Shown here: positions 50,606 through 60,078 of the stretch, in pieces
How the letters are laid out: the number at the start of each line of letters is the position of its first letter
Position numbering within the stretch: position 1 is the first letter of the stretch
DNA from: JACKEQ01 sp041389565
Lineage (GTDB): Bacteria; Myxococcota_A; UBA796; GCA-2862545
Direction of reading: 5' to 3'
NCBI GenBank assembly: GCA_041389565.1
Contig: JAWKRP010000012.1
Span: 175,288-239,287 of the forward strand
DNA length: 64,000 nucleotides
The notes under the pieces: generated by a model
Seen by the model: only the letters and a program-made list of their open reading frames with translations
Database searches by the model: none
Told to the model about the DNA's origin: nothing
Program-made: the position numbers and the translations under genes

Positions 50606-53530
50606 TCAGAGCGCCAGCTTCCACACGTCGGTGCCGAACGAGTGCACGCCGAGCAGCACGTCGGTGCCCGACGGGTCTCCGTAGATCGAGTGGTAGTTGT
50701 TGTTCATCGACGACAGCGCCACCTCGAAGGACCCGTCCGGACCGAGCGTTCCGAGCTGGTACGGCCGGACGGACGCGTGCGAGAGGCCCGAGGCGTAGAT
50801 CGTCCCGTCCGGCATCCAGGTCACCGACAGCGGGAGGTCGAGCGTACACGCCGCCTCCGTGCGGGCGCCCGTCTCGAGGTCGAGGTCGAGGCGGGTCGGC
50901 GGGTCCGAGCTGAGCAGCACCACCTTCCGGCCCGTCGGATCGAGGTCCCACGCCACTCCGCCACCGCAGCGGTCCACCGTCGCCACGGGGTCGGACAGCG
51001 TGCCGTCGATGGGGTCGAGCCACACCCACTCCAGCGACTCCCCCTTCGTACGGCTCATCAGGCAGCGGCCCGCAGCGCACTTCAGCGCCTGCTTCGGCGT
51101 CGTCGGGCCCAGCACCTGTCCCACGGGCTCGTCCAGCAGCACGCGGGCCTCGGAGCTCTGCGCCTCCACCCGGTCCACGCGGAACGACAGGTCTCCCAGC
51201 GTGCCGTCTTCGAGCTCCGGACGCACGAACCGGGAGAACAGCAGCGCATCGCCCACGGCCGTCCCCGTCACGACGAACCCCTCCTTCGCCTGCGTGCCGT
51301 GGACCGGCTCCGCACTCGCGGGGTTCGCCGGATCGACGGCGAAGATCCCGCCACTGCCGCGGTCCGACACCATCAGGAACCGCGACCCCGCCCACCCGAT
51401 CGGGCGGTCCTTCCAGTCCTCGGGCGTGAGCAGGGTGGGCGCGTCGGACCCCGGGTGGAACATCCACACGTCCTGCACGGCCGTTCCGCGCGACACCACC
51501 ACGGAGTCGCGCCCCGCACGCATCCGGATCAGCTCGTACCCCTCCCAGGTCCGCAGCACCGTGTCGCCCTCGGCCGTCGTCGCCGTGCTCGCCGCATCGA
51601 GCGCATGCAGCTCGGCGGGTGCCTGCTGGCCCGCCGTCAGCGCGTAGAGGAGGCGGTCGGGCGCCATCCACACCACGGCGCCGAGCCCGAACGCGATGAG
51701 CCGCCGGCTCTCGAGGAGCACGTCCACGTGCCCATCCTCGACCCGCACCCGCTGGAGCTGCGGCAGCCCGCCCCCTCGCGCCTGGACCACCGTCGCCACG
51801 AACCGCCCGTCCGGCGACCACGTCAGCGACGTGCTGTGCTCGCCCGCGGCCAGGGGCAGCAGGTGCCGCGACGTGCCGTCGAGCCCGATCACCCACAGCC
51901 CGTCCTCGTCGGCGAACACGAACCGCTCGCCATCCGGAGACGCGCGCAGGAACCCGCCCGACCGGTCGGACACCCGCGTCACCTCACCCAGCGTCGGACC
52001 CGACGGAGACGGCTCGAACGCGACCTTCCACGTCCCCTTCTCCCCGTCCCGCAACCCCATCACGAGGGCGCCGTAGCCGTCCGGGAGCCAGTCGACGCTG
52101 TGGAGCGGACCGCCCTCGAGCAACAGCCGCGACGTGCCCGACTCGAGCGACTGGTGCCACAGCCCGCGCCCGTCGGTCGTGAGCAGCTCCGAGTCGTCGG
52201 GCGACAGCGCCACCGAGAAGATCTGGTACTGAGCCGGCATCGCGGTGAGGCGTCGGTCGGCCCGATCGTCACCGACGCGCACGGGCGGATCGACGGGCGG
52301 AGGGCCGTCGGGTGGGGTGGACCAGAGCAGCGCCGTGCCCACCGCCACCAGCGACAGCCCCGCCGCGACGGTCAGCCCGAGTGCCAGGCTCCTCCGCGGG
52401 CGCGTCTGCACGGGCGGGTCGAGGCGGGGAGCAGGTGCCTGGGGCCTCGGCACCTCTTCGGTGAGCGCCCGACCGCCCCGCCATGAGGCGAGCATCTCCG
52501 CACAGTCCACGAAGCGGTGCTCGGGCTCCACCTCCAGCGCCTGCTCGATGGTGTCGCGCATGGCTTCCGGGAGGTCAGGACGGAGGCGGCTCGGCGGCAC
52601 GAAGTCGCCTTCGCGGATGCGGGTCCACACGCCGAGCAGGTCGGGCGCGTCGAACGCCCGCTCGCCCGTCGCCAGCTCGTACAGCACCGCGCCGAGCGAG
52701 AAGATGTCGCTGCGCGGGTCGGCCCCGCTGGCGTCGTGGATCTGCTCTGGCGCCATGTAGCCGGGCGTTCCGAGCGGACCGACCCGCTCGTCCTCGTCCG
52801 CTCCCCACCGCGCGAGGCCGAAGTCGCACACCTTCGCCGTCGGGCCCTCGTCGGTCTCCGCGATGAGCACGTTGCTGGGCTTCAGATCGCGGTGCACGAT
52901 CCCGGCGGCATGGGCGGCGGCCACCGCCCTGACGATCTGCTCACCGAGCCGGGACACCTGCCACAGCGGCGGTGGGCCGTGCTCCCGCAGCCAAGCCGAC
53001 AGGGACGGCCCGTCGACGAACTCCATGATCAGGCCGGGCGACCCGTCGACATCCACCACATCCGTCACGGGCACGACGTTCGCGTGCTGGAGGCGGCTCT
53101 GGGCCTGTCCCTCGCGCATCAGGCGTCCGCGCACGGCCTCGGAGGTGCGGTGCAGCACCTTCAGCGCGTGCCGCGAGCCGAGCTGGCGGTGCTCCACCTG
53201 GTAGAGCGCGCCCATCCCACCGGCCCCGATGCGCGCCCGGACCACGTACCGGTCGAGCTCGCGACCCACCTCGAGGTCGGGCGGCCGCTCTTCGTCCTCG
53301 CGGAGCGGGTCGGTGCCCCAGGTGTGCGTCATCGACAGCGACGCGAGCCTCCGGGTGTCCGCCAGCGCCCGCCGTGCCGCGTCGATCCCGGGCAGCTGCA
53401 CCGCCGGACCCGCATCCGCGTGCACCATCAGCTTCCGGGCCGCGCAGATCGCACACCCTTCGACGTGGGCGCGCACGTCGGGGTCGTGCGAGCGCTCCAG
53501 GAGCTCGAGCAGCGTGGGGTGCCCGGTCAT
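50606..53530 (-). CDS. Ser/Thr kinase with N-terminal zinc anti-sigma motif and C-terminal beta-propeller
   Basis: 974 residues; ATGA overlap with the sigma-factor gene. Residues 22-29 read HVEGCAIC, the Hx3Cx2C zinc motif of anti-sigma (ZAS) domains. Kinase domain 94-350: GAGGMGALY, Lys124, HRDLKPSN (213-220), DFG (236-238), GTPGYMAPEQ (254-263). One membrane helix (381-403). The outer ~550 residues are a WD40/TolB-type propeller ('FSVALSPDDSELLTTDGRG', 'FLRASPDGERFVFADEDG', 'TSLTWSPDGRFVATV'). A likely scheme: signal outside, kinase and sigma binding inside. This is inferred from fusion and coupling. Confidence 0.93.
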   Translation of the reverse strand: MTGHPTLLELLERSHDPDVRAHVEGCAICAARKLMVHADAGPAVQLPGIDAARRALADTRRLASLSMTHTWGTDPLREDEERPPDLEVGRELDRYVVRARIGAGGMGALYQVEHRQLGSRHALKVLHRTSEAVRGRLMREGQAQSRLQHANVVPVTDVVDVDGSPGLIMEFVDGPSLSAWLREHGPPPLWQVSRLGEQIVRAVAAAHAAGIVHRDLKPSNVLIAETDEGPTAKVCDFGLARWGADEDERVGPLGTPGYMAPEQIHDASGADPRSDIFSLGAVLYELATGERAFDAPDLLGVWTRIREGDFVPPSRLRPDLPEAMRDTIEQALEVEPEHRFVDCAEMLASWRGGRALTEEVPRPQAPAPRLDPPVQTRPRRSLALGLTVAAGLSLVAVGTALLWSTPPDGPPPVDPPVRVGDDRADRRLTAMPAQYQIFSVALSPDDSELLTTDGRGLWHQSLESGTSRLLLEGGPLHSVDWLPDGYGALVMGLRDGEKGTWKVAFEPSPSGPTLGEVTRVSDRSGGFLRASPDGERFVFADEDGLWVIGLDGTSRHLLPLAAGEHSTSLTWSPDGRFVATVVQARGGGLPQLQRVRVEDGHVDVLLESRRLIAFGLGAVVWMAPDRLLYALTAGQQAPAELHALDAASTATTAEGDTVLRTWEGYELIRMRAGRDSVVVSRGTAVQDVWMFHPGSDAPTLLTPEDWKDRPIGWAGSRFLMVSDRGSGGIFAVDPANPASAEPVHGTQAKEGFVVTGTAVGDALLFSRFVRPELEDGTLGDLSFRVDRVEAQSSEARVLLDEPVGQVLGPTTPKQALKCAAGRCLMSRTKGESLEWVWLDPIDGTLSDPVATVDRCGGGVAWDLDPTGRKVVLLSSDPPTRLDLDLETGARTEAACTLDLPLSVTWMPDGTIYASGLSHASVRPYQLGTLGPDGSFEVALSSMNNNYHSIYGDPSGTDVLLGVHSFGTDVWKLAL

Positions 53531-54159
53531 CGGTCGAAGCTCTCGCGGAACAGCGAGCTCCCCTGCCCGAGCTCCTCCAGTCGGCGGCGCAGCTCGCGCT
53601 GGAGCTTGCGCTTGCAGCGCTGGAGCACGCCTCTCACGCCGCTCGCGCCCTCGAGGTGCAGCACGGCTTCGATCCGCTCGAGCGGCAGCCCTTCGCCGTA
53701 CCGCAGCCACACGGCCTGCTGCTCTTCGGGGTCGAGCACGGCCGCCGCGGCCTGCTGGAGCAGGATCTCGCGCTCGCGCCTGCGGAGCGATGCCAGCACC
53801 GACCCCGCGGCATCCGAGGCCTCCACGATCCCGTCGACCGTGAGCTGATCGCCGGCCTTCCGGAGCGCGTTCAGGCACTCGTAGCGGGCGATCGCCACCA
53901 GCCAGGTCGAGAACTTCGACTCTCCGCGGAAGGTGGGCAGCTTTCGATACGCCTTGAGCAGGGCGTCCTGGGCCAGATCGCGCGCGAGCTCCGGACGCCC
54001 GACATACCGCAGGCACGTGGCGTACACGAGGTCCTGGTGGTCGGCGAACAGCCGATCGACCTGATCCAGCAGGTGTTGCACCCGATCCGGAGGGGTCGAC
54101 GCATCGACACCGGCCAGCGCGAGTGCGAGCTCGGCAGCATCCGGAGACGTGGAGTGCAT
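53527..54159 (-). CDS. ECF-type RNA polymerase sigma factor
   Basis: 210 residues from the ATG at 54159; an ATG at 54207 would add 16 residues and cannot be ruled out, as neither has a good ribosome binding site. Region 2: 'DLVYATCLRYVGRPELARDL', 'AQDALLKAYRKLPTFRGES', 'FSTWLVAIARYECLNALRK'. Region 4: 'LDPEEQQAVWLRYGEGLPLE', 'IEAVLHLEGASGVRGVLQRC'. No region 3, as in ECF factors. Coupled to the kinase that carries the anti-sigma zinc motif, which is probably its regulator. Confidence 0.9.
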   Translation of the reverse strand: MHSTSPDAAELALALAGVDASTPPDRVQHLLDQVDRLFADHQDLVYATCLRYVGRPELARDLAQDALLKAYRKLPTFRGESKFSTWLVAIARYECLNALRKAGDQLTVDGIVEASDAAGSVLASLRRREREILLQQAAAAVLDPEEQQAVWLRYGEGLPLERIEAVLHLEGASGVRGVLQRCKRKLQRELRRRLEELGQGSSLFRESFDR

Positions 54160-54230
54160 TCCCCCCCGGATGGAGCACGAGGTTCGTTCTGGTCGGCCGT
54201 GCACCATGCAGGCCGCTCAGAAGCCGTGGG

Positions 54231-54539
54231 TCACTTGAAGGTGATCGACTTCGGCTCTGTGCTAACGGGCACGGCCGAGGTGAAGCCACACTTCACGTCG
54301 CCGAGGTCGGCCCGATCGGCGTCCGTCTTGTACGGCGTCTTCGAGCTCGACTGCGGGCGGCTCCGGCCCGCGAGCTGGTCGAGGCCGTTGCTGACCCGGT
54401 CGAACATGCCGGCGATCTCGAGGTAGGCCGCGCGGGCCGCGCTGATCTCGGTGCTGATGCGGTCCTGGCCCGTCGGGCAGTCGCCGGCGAGCGCGGGGGT
54501 GGCCATCGCGAGGGTGGCGAGGACGAAGAGCTGACGCAT
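54231..54539 (-). CDS. small secreted protein, unknown function
   Basis: 102 residues behind GGAGG. Signal peptide MRQLFVLATLAMATPALA, cut before GDC. The mature ~84 residues are helical in the middle ('ISTEISAARAAYLEIAGMFD') with two cysteines (GDCPTG and VKCGFT) that could pair. No family recognised. It lies between the sigma factor and purC, in the same direction as both. Confidence 0.75.
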   Translation of the reverse strand: MRQLFVLATLAMATPALAGDCPTGQDRISTEISAARAAYLEIAGMFDRVSNGLDQLAGRSRPQSSSKTPYKTDADRADLGDVKCGFTSAVPVSTEPKSITFK

Positions 54540-54648
54540 GGGAACCTCCAGGGTGCGGAGGCCGGTGTCGGCCCCCTTCATCCCATCAGCGTCGCGACCC
54601 TCGAGGAGATCACACGGGCATCGATCTTTTTCTCGGGAGCTTCGGCGA

Positions 54649-55356
54649 TCAGCCGAGGACGCGTTCGTACAGATCGCGGTACGTCTCGCCCAGATCCCCG
54701 AGATCCCGTCGGAACACGTCCTTGTCGAGCTTGCGGCCCGTGCCCCGCTCCCACAGCCGGCTGCCGTCGGGCGTGAGCTCGTCGGCCAGCACCAGGCGGC
54801 CATCGCTCGTGCGCCCGTACTCGAGCTTCATGTCGACGAGATCGATGTCGAGGGTGCCCCAGAAGTCCTGGAGGATGCGGTTGATGTCGATCGCGGACTC
54901 GCGCATGTACGCGAGCTCCCAGCGGCGCGCCCAGCCGAGCGCGATGGGCACGTCTTCGCCCATCAGGGGGTCGTTCAGGGCGTCGCTCTTGTAGCACCAC
55001 TCGATGAGGGGCCACGGCAGGGGCTCGCCCTCCTCGAGGCCGTACCGCTTCGCGAACGAGCCCGCGACGACGTTCCGCACGATGACCTCGACCGGCACGA
55101 TCTCGACGCGCTCGCAGAGCATCTCGTCGTCGCTCAGGCGCTCCAGCATGTGGTGCTCGAGGCCCTGCTCCGCGCACAGCTCGAACAGGTGGGCGCTGAT
55201 CGCGCAGTTGATGCGGCCCTTGCCCGACACCACGGCCTTCTTGACGCCGTTGAACGCGGTGGCGTCGTCCTTGAACTTCACGATCACACGAGCGGGGTCG
55301 TCGGTCGCGAACACCACCTTGGACTTGCCTTCGTAGAGCAGCTCGCCGCGCTTCAT
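54649..55356 (-). CDS. purC: phosphoribosylaminoimidazole-succinocarboxamide synthase
   Basis: 235 residues, the usual bacterial length. Adds aspartate to CAIR with ATP in purine synthesis. 'GELLYEGKSKVVFATDDP', 'VIVKFKDDATAFNG', 'EVIVRNVVAGSFAKRYG', 'ALGWARRWELAYMRESAIDI', and 'LVDMKLEYGRTSDGRLVLAD' are characteristic, with 'ELTPDGSRLW' carrying the conserved D-S-R. GGAGG precedes the ATG. Third purine-related gene within 10 kb. Confidence 0.97.
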   Translation of the reverse strand: MKRGELLYEGKSKVVFATDDPARVIVKFKDDATAFNGVKKAVVSGKGRINCAISAHLFELCAEQGLEHHMLERLSDDEMLCERVEIVPVEVIVRNVVAGSFAKRYGLEEGEPLPWPLIEWCYKSDALNDPLMGEDVPIALGWARRWELAYMRESAIDINRILQDFWGTLDIDLVDMKLEYGRTSDGRLVLADELTPDGSRLWERGTGRKLDKDVFRRDLGDLGETYRDLYERVLG

Positions 55357-55470
55357 GGATGCCTCCGCACGTGGGTCGGTCTCGTATACGGGACCCGCCC
55401 CCGGAGCCACCCTGCGGTCGCGTTGCACGCACGGGTCGCGAACGGACCGGGATCCGGCTAGATCCGAGCG

Positions 55471-57363
55471 GTGCTCCGCATCTTCCCGCTGCTGCTCGTC
55501 GCCTGTGCTCCGCCCGACTCCGGCGATCTGCCCATGCCCCTGTTCGACCCGTCGGGAGGCCTCTTCGACGCGCCGTGGCCCGACGACTTCCGCGCCCGCG
55601 CCGACGGCACGATCGACTTCACGGGCCTCCCGGGCCCCGGCCAGTCGGGGCTCGTCGACGACTACATCGCGTTCGGCGAGCAGCAGGTGGGGTTCGGGAA
55701 CAACTCCGCCCTCTTCCTGCGCCTGAACGGCCCCACCGATCGCTCGCGGCTCCCGAGCCCCGCCGAGAGCATGGAGCCGGGCTCGAGCCTCGTGCTGGTC
55801 GACGTCGACCCGTACTCGCCGTACCTCGGAGAGCGGTTCCCGGTCCGGTGGCACGAGTCCGACATCGTGTCCGGCTACCAGCCCGAAGGCCTGTTCGCCG
55901 TGGCTCCCGTGGCGGGCTTCCCCCTCCGTCCGGCCACGCGCTACGCGCTGCTGCTGACGACCGACGGCTTCGCGCCGAACCCGCAGTTCCAGAAGGTGTT
56001 CGACCCCTCGCACCCGCGGAACGCCGTGTGGTCCGAGGTGGAAGACGTGCTTCCCCTGCTCGGCATCCGCCGGTCCGATGTCGCGGTGGGCACGGTGTTC
56101 ACCACGTTCGACCCGCTCGACGAGATGAAGCGCATCGCCCGGTACGTGCAGACGCGCATCGAGCCGCCCGACCTGAACCAGGAGGTCGAGTTCCTGCGCC
56201 GCTACGAAGGGATGGTGGCGTTCCGCACGCACTACCCGTCGCCGGTGTTCACCCACGGCGTGCGTCCGTTCCTCACCACGGGCGGTGAGTTCCGGTTCGA
56301 CACCACCGGCGATCCGATCATTGCGTCGTGGGACGACCTGCGCCTGTCGGTGTGCGCGCCGCTCGACTTCGTGCACGCTCCGCCCGGAGGCTGGCCCGTC
56401 GTCATCTACCAGCACGGCACGGGCGGCGACTACCGCAACTTCTGCAACAGCAACAGCGAGCTCGAGGCCGGGCGCGTGCTCGCCGAGACGGGGTTCGTCG
56501 GGCTCGGCATCGATCAGCCGCTGCACGGCCCCCGCGCCGGGCAGGACTCCCAGGGCAGCGACCTGCTGAACTACAACGTGCTGAACCCGGAGTCGGGCAC
56601 CACGAACTTCCGCCAGGGCGCGATCGACGCGCTGTACCTGGCCCGCTCGCTCGCCCGGCAGCAGGTGGTGTTCACCACCCCCGACGGCCTCGAGATCCCC
56701 CTGGATCCCGATCGCATCACGTTCATGGGGCACAGCCAGGGCGGCCAGACCGGCGCGATCGCGGCTCCGTTCTGGGCCGGAGACGTGAAGGCGACGCTGA
56801 TCTCGGGGTCCGGCGGCGTGCTCGGCATCACGATCGTCGAGCGGAAGGACATCGTCGACTTCGCCGAGCTCGTGAAGACCCTCGCCCGCTTCCAGGACGA
56901 CGAGGAGGTGTACGAGCTGCATCCGGTCGTGCAGCTCGTGCAGATGCTGGTCGAGCGCACCGACATGGTGAACTACGCGCCCTACTGGTTCTCCGAGCCG
57001 CTCGACTGGCCCGGGCACGTGCCGTCGAGCGTCGTGATGACGTCCGGCACCGAAGACGCGAACACCCCGTACCGGTCGGCGATCGCGATGGCGGCAGCGG
57101 GCCGGGTCCCCGCGATCTACCCCCGTGCCAGCTCCGCGCAGGCCCTCGAGCTGCGCCACCTGATGGACTCCCCCCCGATGACGGCCCGGAACGCGCTGTC
57201 CTACGAGGGGACGATCACCGCGGGGTTCTCCCAGTGGACCGACGGCACGCACTTCGTGGTGTTCGAGGAGCCCGCCGCGGCGGCCATGTACAGCCGGTAC
57301 CTGTGGAGCGGGTCGCTCGGGTCTCCGATCATCGCCCTCGACTACGACCAGGACGAGCTGTGA
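55471..57363 (+). CDS. lipoprotein alpha/beta-hydrolase
   Basis: 630 residues from a GTG; signal MLRIFPLLLVAC ends in a lipobox. After a ~280-residue beta-rich N-terminal part, residues ~305-600 have the hydrolase fold: 'WPVVIYQHGTGGDYRNFC' (oxyanion region), nucleophile Ser in FMGHSQGGQTGA, and a C-terminal 'WTDGTHFVVFEE' that can supply the catalytic His. Similar large lipoproteins are common in Myxococcota. Substrate unknown. The next gene's GTG overlaps its stop (GTGA). Confidence 0.85.
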   Translation: MLRIFPLLLVACAPPDSGDLPMPLFDPSGGLFDAPWPDDFRARADGTIDFTGLPGPGQSGLVDDYIAFGEQQVGFGNNSALFLRLNGPTDRSRLPSPAESMEPGSSLVLVDVDPYSPYLGERFPVRWHESDIVSGYQPEGLFAVAPVAGFPLRPATRYALLLTTDGFAPNPQFQKVFDPSHPRNAVWSEVEDVLPLLGIRRSDVAVGTVFTTFDPLDEMKRIARYVQTRIEPPDLNQEVEFLRRYEGMVAFRTHYPSPVFTHGVRPFLTTGGEFRFDTTGDPIIASWDDLRLSVCAPLDFVHAPPGGWPVVIYQHGTGGDYRNFCNSNSELEAGRVLAETGFVGLGIDQPLHGPRAGQDSQGSDLLNYNVLNPESGTTNFRQGAIDALYLARSLARQQVVFTTPDGLEIPLDPDRITFMGHSQGGQTGAIAAPFWAGDVKATLISGSGGVLGITIVERKDIVDFAELVKTLARFQDDEEVYELHPVVQLVQMLVERTDMVNYAPYWFSEPLDWPGHVPSSVVMTSGTEDANTPYRSAIAMAAAGRVPAIYPRASSAQALELRHLMDSPPMTARNALSYEGTITAGFSQWTDGTHFVVFEEPAAAAMYSRYLWSGSLGSPIIALDYDQDEL

Positions 57364-58253
57364 GACCGCTCCCCCGTCTCGCCGCGCTCGTGGTCCTCGC
57401 GGGCTGCACCGCCGAGACGCCCACCGAGCCGTCCCCGCGCGCGTGCAACGGCCTGCCGGCCCTGTGCGACCGGGCGCTCGACGAGGTGGTGTTCGTGAAG
57501 ACCCACAACGCGCACGCCTCCGAAGAGCGCGGCTACCACCAGGCCGCGATGAACCACGTGCCGGCCATCCCGACGCAGCTCGCCGACGGTGTGCGCTCCC
57601 TGAACGTCGACGTGTACGCTTGGGACACCGCCACCGAGCCCACCGACGACCCCGACCCGCCGCTGTGGGTGTGCCACGGCTTCTGCGTGCTCGGGCACCA
57701 GCTGTTCTCGGAGGTGCTGGTGGAGATCGACACCTTCCTGGCCGCGAACCCCGACGAGGTGCTCGCGCTCGACTTCCAGCTCGAGACCGACCGCGCGTCG
57801 ATCCAGGCGGAGATCGAAGCGAGCGGGCTGTCGGCGCTGGCCGTACACCACGTGGGTGGCGAGCCCTGGCCCACGCTCGCGGAGCTCATCGACTCCGGCC
57901 AGCGCGTGGTGATCACGGGCGGTGCGCCCGACAGCCCCGACTGGTGGCTGCGCGACGACGAGACGCTGTTCAGCACCCACTGGGGCACGCGCGAGGCCTC
58001 CGACTTCTCGTGCGACACCGACCGTGCGCCGTTCGAGCACGCGCTCTTCCAGCTCGACCACACGCTCACGAGCCCGATCGCGAGCCCGGAGCTCGCCGCC
58101 ACCGGCAACGTGCGCTCCGTGCTGGAGCCGCGCATCGCGGAGTGCACGGCGGCCACGGGCCACACGCCGAGCTGGGTGAGCGTCGACTACTACACGGTCG
58201 GCGACGTGCTCGAGGTGGTCGCCGAGCTGAACGCCCGGGAACCCGCTCAGTAG
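57360..58253 (+). CDS. PI-PLC-like phosphodiesterase lipoprotein
   Basis: 297 residues. Signal ends LVVLAGC. 'VFVKTHNAHASEERGYHQ' carries the first His of the PLC X-box, 'LADGVRSLNVDVYAW' the metal-side acidic pair, and 'LWVCHGFCVLG' the second His, followed by 'DEVLALDFQLE'. That is the bacterial PI-PLC/GDPD-like TIM-barrel pattern. It probably cleaves a phosphodiester in the envelope or outside. Coupled to the hydrolase upstream, it may form a lipid-degrading pair. Confidence 0.85.
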   Translation: MRPLPRLAALVVLAGCTAETPTEPSPRACNGLPALCDRALDEVVFVKTHNAHASEERGYHQAAMNHVPAIPTQLADGVRSLNVDVYAWDTATEPTDDPDPPLWVCHGFCVLGHQLFSEVLVEIDTFLAANPDEVLALDFQLETDRASIQAEIEASGLSALAVHHVGGEPWPTLAELIDSGQRVVITGGAPDSPDWWLRDDETLFSTHWGTREASDFSCDTDRAPFEHALFQLDHTLTSPIASPELAATGNVRSVLEPRIAECTAATGHTPSWVSVDYYTVGDVLEVVAELNAREPAQ

Positions 58254-58579
58254 ACCGGCAGGCTCGGGTCGATCTCGGCGGCCCACGCATTGATGCCGCC
58301 TTCGAGGTTGAACAGGTTCAGGAACCCGAGCTGGGCGAGCGCCATGCAGGCCATCGCGCTGCGCCCGCCGGAGCGGCAGTGCACGAGGATGTCGCGATCG
58401 CGCGGGAGCTCGGCGGCGATGCGCGTGACGCTCGTGTGGGGCTCGAGCCGGTCGACGAAGTCGAACGACGACACGTCGGCTTCGCTCTGGCCGCGCACGT
58501 CGAGCACGTAGGGGTTCCAGCCCGCGTCGCGGCGCTTCTTGAACTCGTGGACGTCGATCGGGACATAGGGGCGGGACAT
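58247..58579 (-). CDS. rhodanese-domain protein
   Basis: 110 residues, a single rhodanese domain: 'NPYVLDVRGQSEADV' and the active-site loop Cys in ILVHCRSGGRSA, ending 'LEGGINAWAAEIDPSLPVY'. Transfers sulfane sulfur or acts as a thiol carrier. No signal peptide. Converges with the PLC-like gene and overlaps it by 7 bp. Confidence 0.93.
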   Translation of the reverse strand: MSRPYVPIDVHEFKKRRDAGWNPYVLDVRGQSEADVSSFDFVDRLEPHTSVTRIAAELPRDRDILVHCRSGGRSAMACMALAQLGFLNLFNLEGGINAWAAEIDPSLPVY

Positions 58580-58661
58580 CGGGGCTCTCCTGTTCCGGAC
58601 GGTGCGGTGGGCACGGCCTCGGACAGTCCATTAGCTTCTCCACCTGGCAGGGGGCATCAGC

Positions 58662-59210
58662 ATGCGCGTACTCCTCGGGGTGTCTGGCGGAATCGCCGCG
58701 TACAAGGCCTGCGACCTCGTGAGCCGGCTCATGAAGCGCGGCGACCAGGTGCGCGTGGTGATGACGCCCTCCGCGACCCGGTTCGTGGGCCCGCTGTCGT
58801 TCGAGGCGCTCTCGGGGCACCCCGTCATGGTGGATGCGCTCGCCACCGGTCAGGGGTCCGACGGCGCGAGTGCGATCGAGCACATCAGCTGGGCGAAGTG
58901 GGCCGAGATCGCCGTGCTCGCGCCGCTCACCGCGAACACCCTCGGCAAGCTCGCCACCGGCCTGGCCGACGACGCGCTCACCACGGTGTGGATGGCGCTT
59001 CCCGCGTCCGTGCCGAGCGTGCTGTGCCCCGCGATGAACACCGCGATGTGGGAGCAGCCGGTCGTCGTGCGCAACCTGCGGTGGCTCGAGGAGCTCCAGC
59101 GGCACGAGCTCGTGGCCCCCACGCACAAGCGCCTGGCGTGCGGAGACGTGGGGGTCGGCGGGCTGGCCGAGGTCGACGACATCGTGCTGGCGATCGACGC
59201 CCACCGATGA
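58662..59210 (+). CDS. coaC: flavoprotein of the phosphopantothenoylcysteine decarboxylase (CoaC) type
   Basis: 182 residues, FMN-dependent. 'LLGVSGGIAAYKACDLVS' binds the phosphate, His in AIEHISWAKWA is the catalytic His region, 'PAMNTAMWEQP' is the substrate clamp (PASANT/PAMN motif), and 'RLACGDVGVGGLAE' carries the reactive Cys. CoaC decarboxylates phosphopantothenoylcysteine for CoA. It is monofunctional: the CoaB half is not attached. A related flavin decarboxylase or UbiX-type role is less likely given the PAMN and ACGD motifs. ATGA overlap with the next gene. Confidence 0.85.
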   Translation: MRVLLGVSGGIAAYKACDLVSRLMKRGDQVRVVMTPSATRFVGPLSFEALSGHPVMVDALATGQGSDGASAIEHISWAKWAEIAVLAPLTANTLGKLATGLADDALTTVWMALPASVPSVLCPAMNTAMWEQPVVVRNLRWLEELQRHELVAPTHKRLACGDVGVGGLAEVDDIVLAIDAHR

Positions 59211-60007
59211 GGCCTCCATCGGCCGCCGAGTGGCGCCTGATCGCGCTCGTCCTGCTGCTCTCCTGGCCGATGCAGCTCCACGCGAAGCATGTCGCGCGCG
59301 CCGATCCGTTCGGGATCCCGGGCTTCGCGCTGCTCGTGTACCTCGCGTGGCCGCTCGCCAGCTACACCGTGCTGTACGGGTCGCGTCGGGGTCCGGCGGC
59401 GATCTGGCTCGTGCTGGCGGGCCTCGGCACGCTCGCGGCGACGATCTCGGGCACCCTGTCGGGCTCGCGCGCGGGGCTGTTCGCGTCCGGCGTCCTCGGC
59501 GCGGGCTCGGCGCTGGCGGTCGCGTGGCACGCGCGGGTGCCGCTCGGCGAGCTCGGCCTGGGTCCCGGCGAGTGGCGCCGGTGGGCTCCCCTCACGGCCG
59601 TGGGCATGGGCCTCGCGGTGCTGCTCGTGCAGGTCGGCGCCTGGCTGTCGCCCGAGCTGCTGCGGTTCTACCCGGTGTACCCGCCGGCCCGGCACGACCC
59701 GTGGGTGTTCGTCGGCTGGGAGCTCGCGATGGCGCTGTACATGGTGTGCTGGGAGTCCCTGTTCCGCGGGGTGTTCCTGTTCGGCTCGCGCCGCACGCTC
59801 GGAGACGCCGGTGCGGTGCTGCTCACGGCGGTCCCGTTCTTCCTGCTGCACGCGAACAAGCCCGAGCTCGAGATGGCGTCGTCGATCGTGGGTGGCATCG
59901 CGCTCGGGTACTTCTGCCTGTGGGCGCGGTCGTGCTGGCCCGCGGCGCTCCTCCACGCCACGCTCTACTCGACCATGGAGCTCACCGGCGCCCTCGTCGC
60001 GAGGTAG
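59207..60007 (+). CDS. CPBP-family intramembrane metalloprotease
   Basis: 266 residues with about eight hydrophobic segments. The family motifs occur in order near the C-terminus: ExxxR in CWESLFRGVF, FxxxH in VPFFLLHANKP, and HAxxY in ALLHATLYS. CPBP (Abi/CAAX) proteases cleave or process membrane proteins. The first Glu of the usual EExxxR is Trp here, so only one of the two glutamates is kept. It is coupled to the coaC gene by overlap. Confidence 0.85.
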   Translation: MRPPSAAEWRLIALVLLLSWPMQLHAKHVARADPFGIPGFALLVYLAWPLASYTVLYGSRRGPAAIWLVLAGLGTLAATISGTLSGSRAGLFASGVLGAGSALAVAWHARVPLGELGLGPGEWRRWAPLTAVGMGLAVLLVQVGAWLSPELLRFYPVYPPARHDPWVFVGWELAMALYMVCWESLFRGVFLFGSRRTLGDAGAVLLTAVPFFLLHANKPELEMASSIVGGIALGYFCLWARSCWPAALLHATLYSTMELTGALVAR

Positions 60008-60078
60008 ACCGCCGCAGACCGCGGTGGATGAGTCTGTCGACAGTCGTCGGCGGCGCGGTCGCCGGGTTAGGACCGACC

